Shown here piece by piece: positions 22,898-35,008 of a stretch of 64,000 nucleotides of DNA (within the stretch, counting starts at the first letter, position 1; the number at the start of each line of letters is the position of its first letter). The translations under genes were made by a program, and so were the position numbers. The stretch is from Phlebiopsis flavidoalba (taxonomy: Eukaryota > Basidiomycota > Agaricomycetes > Polyporales > Phanerochaetaceae): the NCBI GenBank assembly GCA_035772785.1, contig JAOCPU010000015.1, forward strand, positions 532,838 to 596,837, in the 5' to 3' direction. The notes beneath the pieces were generated by a model, which saw only the letters and a list, made by a program, of their open reading frames with translations, searched no databases and was not told where the DNA came from.

Positions 22898-23808
22898 GGC
22901 GAGTGGTGGCAGAGAGAGTGTGGTCGTCCCCGCGGCGTCAGAGCTGCCCCAGCCAACAAGGAAAATGAGGACACAGGGCGGAATATAAATATTGCGCAGA
23001 GTCATCAGCCGAAGTGCTACCGTCTGCAATCGAGCGGCGTCGGCGAACCGTGCGCTTGGCTCGATCGTTTTGCAGGCACAGCGGCCACGCGATGACTCAG
23101 CAACGCGGCGCGTCCAAATGCGGGCTTGTGTGAAGCGCCTGTGCTTCGCAAACACGCAACGACCAATGTTGCAGTTCCTGGCCTTTTCCTGCAGCCACTA
23201 TGCGTTGATGCGAGTTTTCGGCTCGTCAATACCACCGAAACACGACGTAAGTAAGGGAAGGGGAGGCCGACAGGAGCGTTCTAAACAAGTGACTGCGCGA
23301 ACACTTTTATCGACCGCAATGATGTCGAAACAAAGCTCTTCAAGATACAACTCTGAACGCCAAGAGGGCCTCGACCGAAAAGATTGATTTTGAGCATCTC
23401 TTCCACAACGCATGTGCGAGCCTTCCTACTAGAGGGGCGTAAGATGTCACCATTGTGCGTAGTAAACTACATCTTTTCAAGCCCCTGTTTCATGGTTCCA
23501 TACACATAGTCAGACTTTTCGTCTCGCAGCTTCTGATGACAGTCCCCACAAAGCGTAGCTGTCGTGGACACCATAACCGCGTATAGGGACGCGTTCCTTC
23601 TAATCTCCACGTTATCATCTGTTTCCTTCCCCGTGTCACATGTCCAATTCTAGATAGGACCTCCCAGACCCTCATCTCGTGCGAAGACAGTGCACCGGTC
23701 TGGACAAGTCTTCCACTCAAAGCGGGACGAAGCGAAGAGCATGTTATCGCTCCAGCTAACCCCACAATTTATTTCGGAGTCGTATAAACGAGAGCGAAGG
23801 AGAAGCAG
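22898..23808. other. divergent promoter region
   Basis: Lies between the divergent permease (-) and amidase (+) genes. No recognised gene; the open frames at 22992-23387 and 23490-23765 have no motifs I know. Confidence 0.45.
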
Positions 23809-23841
23809 ATGTGGAACCCCACAGCACAATCATGGGTTCGA

Positions 23842-25865
23842 ATGTCGCTTGCGCTGTTCGCGTTCTCGATTTACGCTGCGTTGCTGAGCTTATGTCTCCC
23901 GCGTAGTCTACTGCACACTGGCTGCGCAAGACACAAGCTTCCCGGATTTATATGAGGCGTCGATTGTGGAGCTACAGGCAGGGATGGTCAGGGGGCTGTT
24001 TTCAAGTGAGGATCTAGTCAAGGTGCGCTGTTTGACGATTGTTCGGGCATCGAGTTGCTAAACGCGTCCATAGGCATATTTTTCAAGAATAAACGAAGTC
24101 AATCTACAAGGTCCCGGGCTGCGTGCAGTAATTGAGATGAACCCGAGCGCATTGAAACAGGCGAGGGAATTGGACATTGAACGGAGGGAGCATGGCCCTC
24201 GTGGCCCTCTACACGGCATTCCGATTCTCTTGAAGGACAACATCGCAACTCTGCACTCGACGGTGCGTTTCTACTTAGACTTGAAGTATAATTGCTCACT
24301 CAACTTTTACAGGAATGAACACCACCGCAGGTACGCACTCTGCAATTCTATTACCATCACGCACAATTACATTTTTGTTAGGCTCCTTCGCCCTTCTCGG
24401 CTCCATCGTTCCGCGCGACGCCACGGTGGCCGCAAAAAGCTTCGCGCGGCTGGCGCAATCCTCCTGGGCAAAGCCAACCTGAGCGAATGGGCCAACTTCC
24501 GCGGGCGAGTGCCCTCCGGCTTCTCTGGCCGCGGCGGGCAAGCAACCAGTCCTACGTCCCCGGCGGCGACCCGTCTGGCAGCAGCGCGGGCAGTGGGATT
24601 GGCACTGCCATTGGGCTTTGTGCCGCCGCGCTTGGCAGCGAGACAGATGGGTCAATCGTCTCGCCCAGTGAGGTGAATAACTTGGTCGGGATCAAGCCCA
24701 CGGTAGGGCTGACCTCGCGTGCTAGGAGGCGTGCTGGGGTGGAGTGCTGCTGGCCCTGGGCATTGTGTGACTGTACTGAGAAATGTAGTCGTGCCGATCT
24801 CGACACATCAGGACACTGTTGGCCCGATGGCACGTAGCGTTTGCTGACGCGGCGGCGATCCTCACCGTCATTGCTGGACGTGACCCCCTGGATACGCGAC
24901 GCTCGCCCAGCCGCACACGGTACCCGACTTTTCGAAAGCATTGGACAAGCGTGCGCTCCATGGTGCACGTGTCGGTGTGTTGCGTCAGTTCGCTGCACGC
25001 GCTAGTGTGCCGGTGCAGACTGCTTTCAATGCGAGCGTCGAGGTCCTACGTGGGCTAGGCGCGACGATCGTGGATCCCGTAGACTTTCCAAGTTTTGAGG
25101 AGCTGCGAGCGAGCGGCAACGAGACAATTGTTCTGGATACCCGATTTCAAGGCAGTGTGTGCCATTCATCGGAACAAGCACTAGCACTAATTCCTGACCA
25201 TGATTTTTGCAAAGGTCGACGTTGAACAGTACATCTCGTGGCTTGCTAGAAGTACCCACTGGGGTCAAGATCTGGCTGATCTCATTACGTTTAACACTGC
25301 CCATGCCGACGAAGAGCTTGTTCCACCGTTCTGGACAGATCAATCTATGTGCGTGCATGTTACATCGTCCGATTACCCTCATCTCATCTCGTGCAAGATT
25401 CGTCGCCTCCGAAAACACAACTATGGACGCCGCATATTTCGCTGCGCTGGCGGCAGACAAAGACCTCGGTCAGACACGCGGAATCGACGCGGCACTGGCG
25501 GCACACAACCTCGACGTACTCATCCTCCCTACGAGCCAAGCTGCCAATCCCGCTGCTATCGCAGGCTACCCGCTCGTCACAGGTGCGCTCCCCTTGTTAC
25601 GTCTTTGCTGTTCACCAGGGCTCATATGTGAGAACAGTCCCCGCTAGGCTTCCTTCCTGACAATACCCCGCTTGCACCTGCGACACCGACGCGCTCGTCG
25701 GGCCCAGGGAAACCGTTCGGGGTCGCATTCATGGGCACGGCGTTCAGCGAGTTCCGACTGGTTGGGTATGCGTACGCCTATGAGCAGGCGACGCACACTC
25801 GCCTCGGACGGCTTGCGTTTCCGGATGCGATCCCGAAAACTCAGCTGAGTGACGTTGTGGGTTAA
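23842..25865 (+). CDS. secreted amidase (amidase signature family)
   Basis: Ser-cisSer-Lys amidase, GatA-like fold, probably secreted and acting on amides outside the cell. The ATG at 23842 gives [16 protein letters not shown], a signal peptide; an in-frame ATG at 23809 is the alternative. Then [50 protein letters not shown] with the catalytic Lys, [38 protein letters not shown] with the cis-Ser, [20 protein letters not shown] with the nucleophile Ser, [32 protein letters not shown] (frame shifted), [20 protein letters not shown], a [16 protein letters not shown] segment and [20 protein letters not shown]. It ends [20 protein letters not shown] and KTQLSDVVG with TAA at 25863-25865. The catalytic residues are all present. 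Introns of about 50 bases interrupt it at several points, with shifts near 24540, 24730 and 24850. A degraded partial copy lies at 28.4-28.9 kb. Confidence 0.85.
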
Positions 25866-26224
25866 TAATGCGATCGCTTTTATTTTTTGTCCAATGGAGA
25901 AGTTAAGGCTGTGTCTAGGCTGCGTGCGGTGGTTACGGCAAGGCGTGACGGTCATTTGGGCAGCAATGGACATGCCTCGATGTAAGTTTCGGATTGTAGC
26001 GGAAATTCGAGTCACATTTGCGGCGCGTACTTACTGAGGAAGCGGGAGATTCATAAAAACGGGTTTACTTTTAACTTGGTTCCAACTAGAGTGGCTCGAA
26101 ATATGGCCGGGGATAACGACGTGTCAAGGAGGAGTTGAAAGAAATAACGTGTCCGGTAACATAAAACGAGATTAAAGAAGTATGCGTAGAGCGCATGATC
26201 CCATCGGTGGGTCTTGATCACGGG
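25866..26224. other. intergenic between convergent genes
   Basis: 3' regions of the amidase (+) and F-box gene A (-). Nothing further is seen. Confidence 0.5.
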
Positions 26225-27777
26225 CTACTTGTTTATTTGAGTCGTAGCTGGCAACCACAATCGTCTAGTAGCGTTCCCGACTCCGAGTTGGAAGTTTGGG
26301 CTTACCACGTTTTTTCTGAAATCGATCTTGGGCTGAGGCGTGATCCGTAGTAACCCCCCAGCATCTTGCATGCCAGGCATATGAGCTTGTATATAGGCAA
26401 CTGCCCTTTCCGAGTCTAACACACTCTTGTTTCCTGGGCCATCGTTGGAACTGGCTGAATCCTCTTTGTAGACTCTGACAATAATTTCAAAGAGTAACGG
26501 AGAGTCCTGGTGCATCTCTAGTAGAATCTCGTCCATGCAAGAAAGGTTCGGGACTATTTTCTTGTATCGGTTTGAGTTGATTGGCGAAATCATTACCAAC
26601 AACCATTTCAACTTTTTTGACCTTTTGGGCCGGGGATATAACGAACTTGATATAATGCGATGAATGGCCAACTTCAATGTTAACATCTAAATGATGCTTG
26701 TCAAACAATAGAGCCAAAGGTGTAGAATCACAGACTGAAGATAGGTCCATTACCTTGCGCCCTCCCGCCACGCCCCAAAGCCTTCCCCAAAGTCATAAGA
26801 GCTGCCAATCAACGTACACATAATTAAGTCATAATGCAGCTGAAGAGAGTTTGAAAACATACCATGCATGACCGATCGATGTTGCGTACAGCTGAAGCAG
26901 CTACAGTCATCAATGGCACAGAATATCGCGCGAGCTATCCTCCTGACATCCTCCTCCGGGAGATTCAGACTCTTTTTGGGCTGTCGATGCAACGGAGCAT
27001 TCCCTATCGTCAAAAGCCATGTCAGAGGCGCAAGGCTGCCGGTATATACACCCTCAATGCGCCGAAAGTGTGGCGTGCGCACACGCGGGAAGGTATTCCG
27101 GCCTGCTCAAAAGTAACAGAATGTTCCTTTTGCATGGATTCACGGCTCGTAAATTCAAGTTGAGCTTGGCACCTCGAAGTAGACCCCAGGAAGGACTTCA
27201 TACAGTGCACAGTCGGCCACGACAATTTGCCCAAACACAAGTGGTCGACACGAGTGTGGTAGTGGGAGTGATCGGGGAAGACCGAAATGCAGTGAGCTTG
27301 GAGCAGCTGCTAGCCTCGTTTCAATGACATCTTCCTGCCGGCGGAGCGGCAATAAGTTCGGAGAGGGAGGAGGAGCCTTGAGGATAATGCGGAATTGGTG
27401 AAGGCGAGGGAGTGATTCCCTGGGTATACAGTGAAGAATATTGTGGACCCAACTCCGCTGTGTCACGTTCTGCTGGAGATATAGCGTAACGACCCAGGAT
27501 GAGAGTCGGAGGTCCACCGGGAGGGATGTTGACTTCACGCTGTCGACAAACGCGCGTGCTTGGTCATATGAATGAATCTCCAGCGATTCATACATTTCAG
27601 GCCGTATGACGCGGGCCCAGTATCTACAGACCAGCGAACATTTACCCATGTCGCGATGTGTCCAGTGTGGCCAGCTTCTCTGGATGATCTGGCGACCTAT
27701 GTGGTGTACCACTTCAAGCGGAAGCTGGTGCCAAGGACCAGAGGACGAAGGTGCACCATGAGACTGAATAACATCAT
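26225..27777 (-). CDS. F-box-like protein A
   Basis: Agaricomycete-type F-box protein, likely an SCF ubiquitin-ligase adaptor. Read leftwards: HQLPLEVVHHIGRQIIQ (F-box start), DMGKCSLVCRYWARVIRPEM (F-box end), LPVDLRLSSWVVTLYLQQ, VHNILHCIPRESLPRLHQFR, then SSLHFGLPRSLPLPHS, LAPLTWLLTIG, NLPEEDVRRIARAIF, LLEMHQDSPLLFEIIVRVYK and a C-terminal GGLLRITP. Length is about 450 aa, usual for the family. The start at 27777 (ATG-ATG) is in a different frame from the F-box, so the true start is uncertain. It closely matches F-box gene B at 31.1-32.5 kb segment by segment. Frame changes are seen near 27720, 27150 and 26770. Confidence 0.7.
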
Positions 27778-28390
27778 GAGCGCGGCGAAAAGTTCAAATC
27801 AGGCAAAAATATACGCAACATGTTCCATACTGTAGCTAGAGTTTCCTGTCGACGTATTGTCCCTGGACGTATGATCGAAGGAGGGAAGTTGCAGCGTAGT
27901 CACGCTCTACATGTCGTTATAATAGTTGTTTTGCGTAAAAATTTCAAGTTTATACAAACGTAACCGAGGATTGGAGGTACTAACAGAGTAGGCTTCCCGC
28001 AATACTGTTGACGGCTTTATGTACACCACCGCGAAGCATGAATCCGGTGCGTTACGCGTGACTGTAACCGTGATGTCACAGGATGTTACCCACATCAATT
28101 TGTGCGTAAGCGCCAGCATCGCGGACCGTGCAGCTCAGTGCAGCCCGTGCTCTCTCACAGCGACGAGGCATCGAACGCGGATCCAGAAACTCAGATGGCT
28201 CATGCGACCATAGCACGTCAACTTGGGAAAGTCCCCCCTCTTCCCTTCACACACGCAGATGAAGACGTAACGAAGTATTTTACAACGGAATTGGATGATG
28301 CAACACACATCATGGGGATGGGTGTTGCTCCCGCTGTCGTAGCGTGTGCTTAGCAAAAAGCGCGAGAGCCGTGTATTAAAAGCAGGGAGT
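27778..28390. other. intergenic, nothing recognised
   Basis: Short open frames only (28019-28213, 28102-28353). This could hold further, unrecognisable parts of the amidase relic that follows. Confidence 0.4.
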
Positions 28391-28860
28391 GCGTTCTTCT
28401 GCCTCTACACTCAAACAGACGAATGCGTCGATCGCCTCGCCCTACTGAGGTGAACACCTTGGTCGGCATCAAGCCGAAAGGGGGCCTGACTTCTCGCGCG
28501 GAAGGTGAGTGGTACCGGCACAGAGCGCTGCATACGTACTGACAAACGTTAGTTCTTTCCGATTTCAACACATATTAGGACGCAATGTCATGCAAGCGTT
28601 GTTGACGCAGCGGCGTTCACTTCACCTACATCGCTAGTCGTGCCCGCTAGACGACGCGATGCTCTTCCAGCCGCACGAAGTGCCCGGCTCCTCCAACGAG
28701 TCGGGCAAGCGTGCGCTGCTCGGTGCACGCGTCGGTGTGCTGCGTCAGCTCGTTGCACGCGCAAGTAAGCCGGTGCTGCAGACAATGTGAGTGTCGAGGT
28801 CATGCGCGGGCTAGTAGGTGCGGCCGTTGTCGACCCTGTTGAATTTGGCTGCTTGTGTGC
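28391..28860 (+). pseudogene. degraded partial amidase copy
   Basis: Two collinear remnants of the amidase at 23.8-25.9 kb. Around 28395-28505 the translation contains TNASIASP followed by TEVNTLVGIKPKGGLTSRA, matching [20 protein letters not shown] of the intact gene. Around 28700-28855 it contains [20 protein letters not shown] then ASKPVLQT and VSVEVMRG, matching [20 protein letters not shown] and SVEVLRG. Upstream catalytic-Lys and downstream C-terminal parts were not found. The nucleophile-loop Gly-Ser is altered (ASIAS for GSIVS), and stops and shifts separate the two parts. Unlike the housekeeping genes, missing sections cannot be explained by single-base errors, so this is a true relic. 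It sits between F-box genes A and C. Confidence 0.75.
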
Positions 28861-29265
28861 TATTCTCACAGAATTATGGAAATTATATTGTTTTCCATCA
28901 ACGCACATCAGCCTACCACTTATAGCTGCAACCTCTTGACTAGGGATTTACGAGTCTTTGTACAATATCTCTCAAGATAATTCTTATCTCCTGCATTTAC
29001 TCATTACGGTATGTTGACAATTTTCTACTCACCGACGGGAAGGACGGCGCGAGGACGAAGGTCACATGTCCAAACTGTGAGAAAATGGAGAAATCAGTGG
29101 ATTCAGAAGCAGGCTGTCACGGTGGCACAGGGTTTTTTGGGGACGCGACAGGGGCTTGCGTCTTGACACCAGAGCACGGACTGCTATCTGTAAGTGTACT
29201 ACCATTCTTTGCCATTCATTTGGGGCTGTAACGGAAACAGCGATCTAGGATACCTTCCCGTCATA
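28861..29265. other. intergenic, nothing recognised
   Basis: Between the amidase relic and F-box gene C. Presumably the promoter of the latter; no motifs seen. Confidence 0.4.
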
Positions 29266-30766
29266 ATGGTACCAGACACACCTCCTGCAGCCCATCGTGT
29301 TCCGGACGAGGCACTCATCTCCCGCATTGTACTCCACTCGCGAGCCGTGATCGTCCTCAGGCGGATGTTCCTCAGTGGAAGATCTACAAACTCATGAGGG
29401 ATTACAGCGCTGTCTGTCGACACTGGGCGAAAATCTTCCGACACGCTCACGTTTCACCACGCTGTCCATCCAGAGTGGTCATCACTTCAATCAACTTACA
29501 CAACTCCTGCCTACTAGCTGTCATCTAGATCCCTCGCTCAAAGAATGCGTCACAAAATTGTCAAACTCTACCAGACCGGCCAATCGAAGGAACCATGGTT
29601 CCATCGCATCCCATCCATCTACCCCTACCTCCACTCAGACGTCACGCTCGAATCCATAACATTACGTGATATATCTGATGTAGTGAAGTCTTTGGACAGT
29701 AACGCGCCACGCACGTGTTCCTGGAACTCTCTTGAGACTCTCACTCCTGGAGCTTAACAACGTCCGTTTTGCGAGGGTCCAGAACCTGATTTCCGCCGTA
29801 CGAAACCTACCCCATCTTTCGAATCTGTTTTGTACAGACGTATCATTCCGAGACCAAACGCTTCCTCCGGGACAATGCACTTTCCTATTGGCGGCGACGA
29901 GCTCAAAGCCGAGAAAATTGTCCTTCTAAGCGGATTCGGCAACGCCGACATGAACAACGGGCGAGTTTCTTATCTGCTGTGCGTCGCATTGTGCCGCCGT
30001 ACCCCCGTGGTCGGCCACGACAGATGGAATATCTTCAGGGCGCTATCGACGTCCAAAACCTTGTGGGGCCAAACACCCTTCCATGGAAGTATAATAGGTG
30101 CGCACTTCCGGACGGTCAGGGAGATGTATGGAGACTTACCATAAATCAGTTTCACCCCAGAACATTAGGATCTTTGCATCAACTGCAGGTACAATTTCCA
30201 TATCTGGCCCTCAAGCGGTCATCTCTTTTGCTAGAGATCGGGCCCGGCGCAGGGGACATAGCAAGGTTGCGGAGTTCTACGCGTGTCGCTCGACTGCGCA
30301 ATGGCAACTCTCGTCCCTCAACGCCGCCTCGTTGCTCGAAGCGGAGGGTAATGTCTCAGACGACAAACGGCACTGGCTTGAAGACATCGCATGCGGCGAC
30401 CTTTTCCCACTCCTTCACTCCGCCGGTCGCCTCGATATGCGACTAACGGGAGGACGAGGAGCCGACGTAGTCCACCCAAACGTCACCTTTCCGGTCATCA
30501 TACGTGCAGTGGTAGACATTTTGTCCTTACCCACTGAATACGTTGTAGACGGGGCTGAATATCACGCTGGGGACCATATCAAGCATTCCGACTGGATCTG
30601 CTGGACGAAGGCGGGCGAATGCAATACTTGCGTGAGCACGCAGCTCGAAGGGAAGCGTGAAGGGCTCAGACGGAGACGAGGCCTTGCCATAGGTGGCAAA
30701 ACAACCCTCATGTCAGCCGTGGCCCGCGAGAATGATACGATGGCGCTTTTGTGTGCTTTTGTGTAG
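29266..30766 (+). CDS. F-box-like protein C
   Basis: Divergent member of the Agaricomycete F-box family on the opposite strand to A and B. The ATG at 29266 begins MVPDTPPAAHRVPDEALISR, an F-box-like first helix; then RDYSAVCRHWAKIFRHAHV (the CSLVCRxW-type F-box end, in a second frame). HLDPSLKECVTKLS, EPWFHRIPSIYPYLHSDVTL and ESITLRDISDVVKS are typical of the segment following the F-box in this family. LLELNNVRFARVQNLI and NLPHLSNLFCTDVSF are leucine-rich. At least four frame changes occur, and the 3' limit at 30766 is only the end of the last long frame. Substrate unknown. Confidence 0.55.
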
Positions 30767-31053
30767 CAACATTAATGGGGAGAATACAAAATCAAGGTTC
30801 GAGGGGTTTGAGTCAGTACCCGGGATGTCTTACGAGAAATTGCTGTATAGGGCTGGATCGAGCACTGACGGTCTCTGACATGCGAAGTGAACTGGTGAGG
30901 GTGACATCTGGCAAGAATACTCGGAGGCTTATAGCTTGATACACTGCTGAGGATTTTTCAATATCCGTGTCATCACGCGCCACTTGCACACTTGAGGCGT
31001 ACCTAATTGTCAAAATCTATCCCCTCAGTACCGCCTCTCAGTGCCGCAGACCA
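30767..31053. other. intergenic between convergent genes
   Basis: Between the 3' ends of F-box genes C (+) and B (-). Nothing is seen. Confidence 0.4.
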
Positions 31054-32504
31054 TTACTCTAGAGAACCGGCATAATAATTGCCTATGTCGATTCGTAAGG
31101 CTCCGGTAGCGCTCAAAGCGTGGCATCCGAGCTCGAATATGAGATGCCAGTTGCTCCGAGGCCGTCGTCTTGTCGACTGGACGGTCGTCTTCGATGAGGT
31201 AGTCGGTGCATTGTTGGCGACTTTGATGACGATCTTGCAAAGCAGTGGCGACACCGCGTGCATCTCCAGTAAAGGTCTTATATATTGCGGAAAGGTTCGC
31301 CCGTCATGCTTCGGGTCGGGTTTGTATTCTTTGTATAAACCAAGGCTGAGCTGTACTCTCGTGAGCGTTTGAGTCGAGGAAACTTGAAGGTGAGTAGATG
31401 AGCGAAGCTGGAGACTTTCAAGCGTTAGATCTGAATAACCACATGTCAATTCCTCAGGGTGGCAACATTGGGCTGGAGACATTGGATTGGTACGCTACCT
31501 CCTAGTACAACAGATCTCTTCGGACGCTTCTAATCAATCTGTATGTGATCGTTTCAGGAATTAAGAAAGAGACGTACGTAGTGGACGTGCATCCATGACA
31601 TTCGCAATTATCGATAGCGTTAATGCACCAAACGAGCGATCCTCTGAGCGTCTTCATCCGACAGAGACACATCGGAATTGGGGGTTGGTTGTCGATTCGA
31701 CAGCACGCGGCCTGGTGCCGTTAGCCAAACCAAAGGTGCTAGAACCGCCCCTCTTGGAGTCCGCCGACACAGTCGACATAGACGCATCGCAAATGCCGCA
31801 TGCGAGCGCGTGTGGGAGATATTCCGGCCTGTCGGTGGAAGTAGGAGGTCCCAGTAGTGATGAATTGGAGTCAAAGTGATGGTGATGCTTTTTGGCATTC
31901 GAGGATAGGATGTCAGGAAGGACCTCATGCCTTGCGCGGTTGGCCAGGCCATGTGGGATAGAAAGAATGTTTGTATACGAGAAGGTGGAAGCGATCGAGG
32001 GAGACCGTAGTGCAGAGATCTTGGAGCGTTTGCTTTGACACTGTGGGTCCATTCTTGAACGTCATTTTTTGAAGTAGATATCGATATCATGAGGCAAGGA
32101 AGTAGTTTTCGCGGTAAGCAATGGAGAATATTGTGGACCCAACTCCACTGCGTTGTGTCCTGCTCAAGAAACCAGTGTCTTGACGAAGGATGAGACGCGA
32201 AGGTCCGACGGGAGACACCCTGACTTGACGATGGTCCACAAAAGGCACGAGCTTCGACATCGGTGAACGAATGACATGACTCGTGGGTTGATCTCCGGAC
32301 GGAGCAATCTAGCCCAGTGTCGACAAACCAACACGCAGTTGTTCATATCGGACTGTCGACCAGCCATGCTGGGCGGTTCGAAGATCCGGCGAATACGAGG
32401 TTGGCGTAGCAGAGAATCATGAACGCTACGTGATGAACCAGTTCCAGTGGAAGTTGGTGGCCAGGCGACACAGGCTCGTCCTGTATCTGCCAATGTATCG
32501 GCAT
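31054..32504 (-). CDS. F-box-like protein B
   Basis: Paralogue of F-box gene A, same orientation, 3.5 kb apart. The ATG at 32504 gives MPIHWQIQDEPVSPGHQLPL then ELVHHVAFMI, continuing in another frame with DMNNCVLVCRHWARLLRPEI, CLPSDLRVSSFVKTLVS, PRSLHYGLPRSLPPSRIQ, LAPLVWL, SLSDEDAQRIARLVH, LLEMHAVSPLLCKIVIKVAN and ATGALRIDIG. The matches to A (LHFGLPRSLPLP, EEDVRRIARAIF, LLEMHQDSPLLFEIIVRV) run along the whole length, so A and B derive from one duplication. Presumed SCF adaptor of unknown target. Frame changes occur near 32430, 32040 and 31700. Confidence 0.7.
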
Positions 32505-33719
32505 TTCAGCGCAAGGAGATATGAATACTAGGAACACCACGCAACATGTTCCATCTTGCGACTGTACAACTCGACGCGGGGCGCGAGATCGATGTCCAGT
32601 CGCTTGAAGTGGCTTTTGATACTGACGCCCGAAGTCCAGGAGACAACTAAACCTCGCTTGTATTCTATGTCCCAAGTTCAGATTCTTTCCGTGTACCGCT
32701 TTATGCAGACGTACTAGTTGTTGGGACTGGAATAGGTCTCCTCCAGACTCGATGATCTGCGGCGGCTCATATGCAAACCACATATGCATGGCTGTGATTG
32801 CACAGTTGTGCCTTTGCTTCGATGCTGTGATCTCGCGAACAGCATGGAACGCCTCATTTATCAGCGAAGACGAACGCGTAGAGTACGAATCCCAGTTCCT
32901 AGCGTGGCGCGGGTTGCACTGCTTGTGCTTCCCTGCGTAACAGCCAACTGTTCGGTGACTAGAACTTCACGTACGCGAGGCCCGGAACGTTTGCGAAATT
33001 AGCATCAACACCATAAGTACTAGATACCCCAGTCCACTCAAACGTCCTCATAGCCCAACTCCCTGAACACCACTGTGTATGCCGATAGTTGGACCGCCTA
33101 TAGTTGGCGATGGAAGATCGGTTTGGTGACGGATCCGTGCGCGATACTTCCCGAGGATTGTGTCCACAGCTGGTTCAAGTATACGTGAATTGAGGTACAG
33201 CACCATGGTCGACCTGAGATAACGCGTCGTGTCACGCTGTGACGTAACTTGTTTATGGCGTCGCGATTGTTCGCGCAGCAGTCGAAACTGCGGCGCGGCC
33301 GTTGAAGGCACATAACGTTGTACAGCACTAACAGCTGGAGGCATTGAGGATCTATTGACCCAAACCCGACTCATCCTGTGGAACTTGCGATAGGTGAGAT
33401 TTACTGGAATTCAAGAACGTTCGGTGCTCACCCAAATCGGTAGCCTGAGGGTTCTGAAGAGCGATTTGAGCCTAGGAACAGACGTCAGTCCGCAGCTGGT
33501 GCATTTGTTCGGTCAAGGAACCGACGACGACCCGGCTAAGCATGTAAAATGGAGATGATTGAAATGAACTAATATCCAAGAAACTAAGATGGTCGACGGA
33601 AATTACGACATGAGCAGAAACAGTACACTCAGATAAACCAAAATACACCTCCTTGGGATTGAAAAAAGAAACCAGGGATATAGATAGTCGACGATGAGGT
33701 CCGACAGGGATTCGTGTCC
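32505..33719. other. stretch without a recognised gene
   Basis: Contains - frames at 33048-33374 (RYLRSTMVLYLNSRILEPAV and similar) and 33472-33723, and a + frame at 32752-32940. No family was recognised. An eroded F-box gene is conceivable but not supported. Confidence 0.35.
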
Positions 33720-34856
33720 TCAAACAGATATTGCGTTGGTGATGGCTGGTTCTGTAGACGTGGTTTCGTGATCTGGCTCAGCTGGCTCTTCTGTAACGGT
33801 GGATGTGGTGACCACGGGTGCGGGCCCGACATCGGGTATCGTCGTCTCGGCCACTGAAACCTCTTCGGGAGCCTCTTTCGCCTCAGCCTCATCCACAGGC
33901 AGCTCTTCACCGTAGCCGCGATCTCCTCTGCTACGTTGGCCTGGTCCCTTTTTCACCTCGCTTTCCTTAGCCTCGACTTTCTCCGCCTCCGGGATCGCAG
34001 GAGGGGGGGCCCGCGACGACTTCTGGTACGCTGGATTCCGGCACCTCAGCGGCGGTCGCCTGGATGACTGCGACAGGCAACACTCGTGGCAAAGGCACTG
34101 CGCCACAAAAAAAAACCAACAAAAAACAAACCGGCTGCCTCCATGGCATGGCGACAAGCTTCGCCTGCCTCGTGTTCCTTCGTATCATCAATCTCGACCT
34201 CCTGCACGCCCTTTGTGACCTCCTTCACATCCTCCGCGGCCTCATCCTTCTCCGGAGACACAAAGCCCTCCTCGCTGGCTTCGCCGACGGCGTCGAGGAA
34301 CCCTGTGCGGGTCTTCTTGAGGCTCGGCGTCGCAGGAGGCTCATCGTCGTCCTCGCTCATGCGCCGTTTCTGCCTACCTGTGGGGCATTCGAGGTTGCTG
34401 GATCCACGTGTCAGCGGGGGGGGTACATAATTAGAGTCTGGCGGTGCACGCACCATCCTCGTCCCAGGGGTCTATCCGGTCGCGGGAAGATCGAGCCTGA
34501 GATGCGGCGGGAAGAGCTTGTACATGTCGCGAAGTGTGATGGTGGGGATGTGGTGGGCCCTACTGGACGCCTTCTGCGCGCGGGGATATGACGAGAGCAA
34601 GAGCGAGGAAATACGGTTTGATTTCGGTTGGGTCGGTTCCTCCCCAACATCAGGGCGCTTTGAAACTCCGTCTCTCTGAGCACATTTCGCTTGTGGTCGA
34701 CAGCATGGAAAGAAAGCTCATTGAAAAGGTCCTTGACCCAATGTGCTGGTATTTGCTCCAGCTGAAATACGAGAGAGGAGGGTAGTCAGAGAGCAACCTC
34801 TCCGCCTCAACAAAATAATCTGTGGCAATGTTTCGGCCACAGCCGACATGAAACAT
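33720..34856 (-). CDS. unrecognised acidic, probably nuclear protein
   Basis: A coding region of unknown family, read leftwards. After a splice acceptor near 34760 comes LEQIPAHWVKDLFNELSFHA then VDHKRNVLRETEFQSAL. ITLRDMYKLFPPHLRLDLP follows, then MVRAPPDSNYVPPPLTRGSS, RQKRRMSEDDDEPPATPSLK, EEGFVSPEKDEAAEDVKEV, and a Lys/Glu/Pro-rich C-terminal half (EKVEAKESEVKKGPG, TIPDVGPAPVVTTSTV) ending at 33720. The KRR-EDDDE segment looks like a nuclear localisation signal beside an acidic patch. The strong charge bias and the repeated change of frame make the exact protein uncertain. An A/C-rich homopolymer patch at 34106-34131 is one point of shift. I do not recognise the family. Confidence 0.45.
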
Positions 34857-35008
34857 TTGAGCTTTAGATAAGATTGTGTGGCCTCTGCCATCTAATCTGT
34901 TAATTACCGGATCTGTGGATCTCGAGTCAAAGTGTTTTCTGATGAGTTAAAGCAGCTCTGTCTCCTTCCTCACCTCGTCAAACACTCCCTCCCCCTCACC
35001 TACACACC

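Noticed and set aside
23827..23838. GGTTCGAAT-like words as tRNA T-loops (here, 48460, 50370)
   Set aside because: No matching acceptor, D or anticodon arms could be assembled around them.
28391..28860. A second functional amidase
   Set aside because: The catalytic Lys region, the Gly-Ser-rich loop and the C-terminal half are absent; only two separated blocks remain.
33720..34856. PP4 regulatory subunit 2 as identity of the acidic protein
   Set aside because: Considered because of the acidic C-terminal half, but the conserved N-terminal PP4R2 blocks are not seen.
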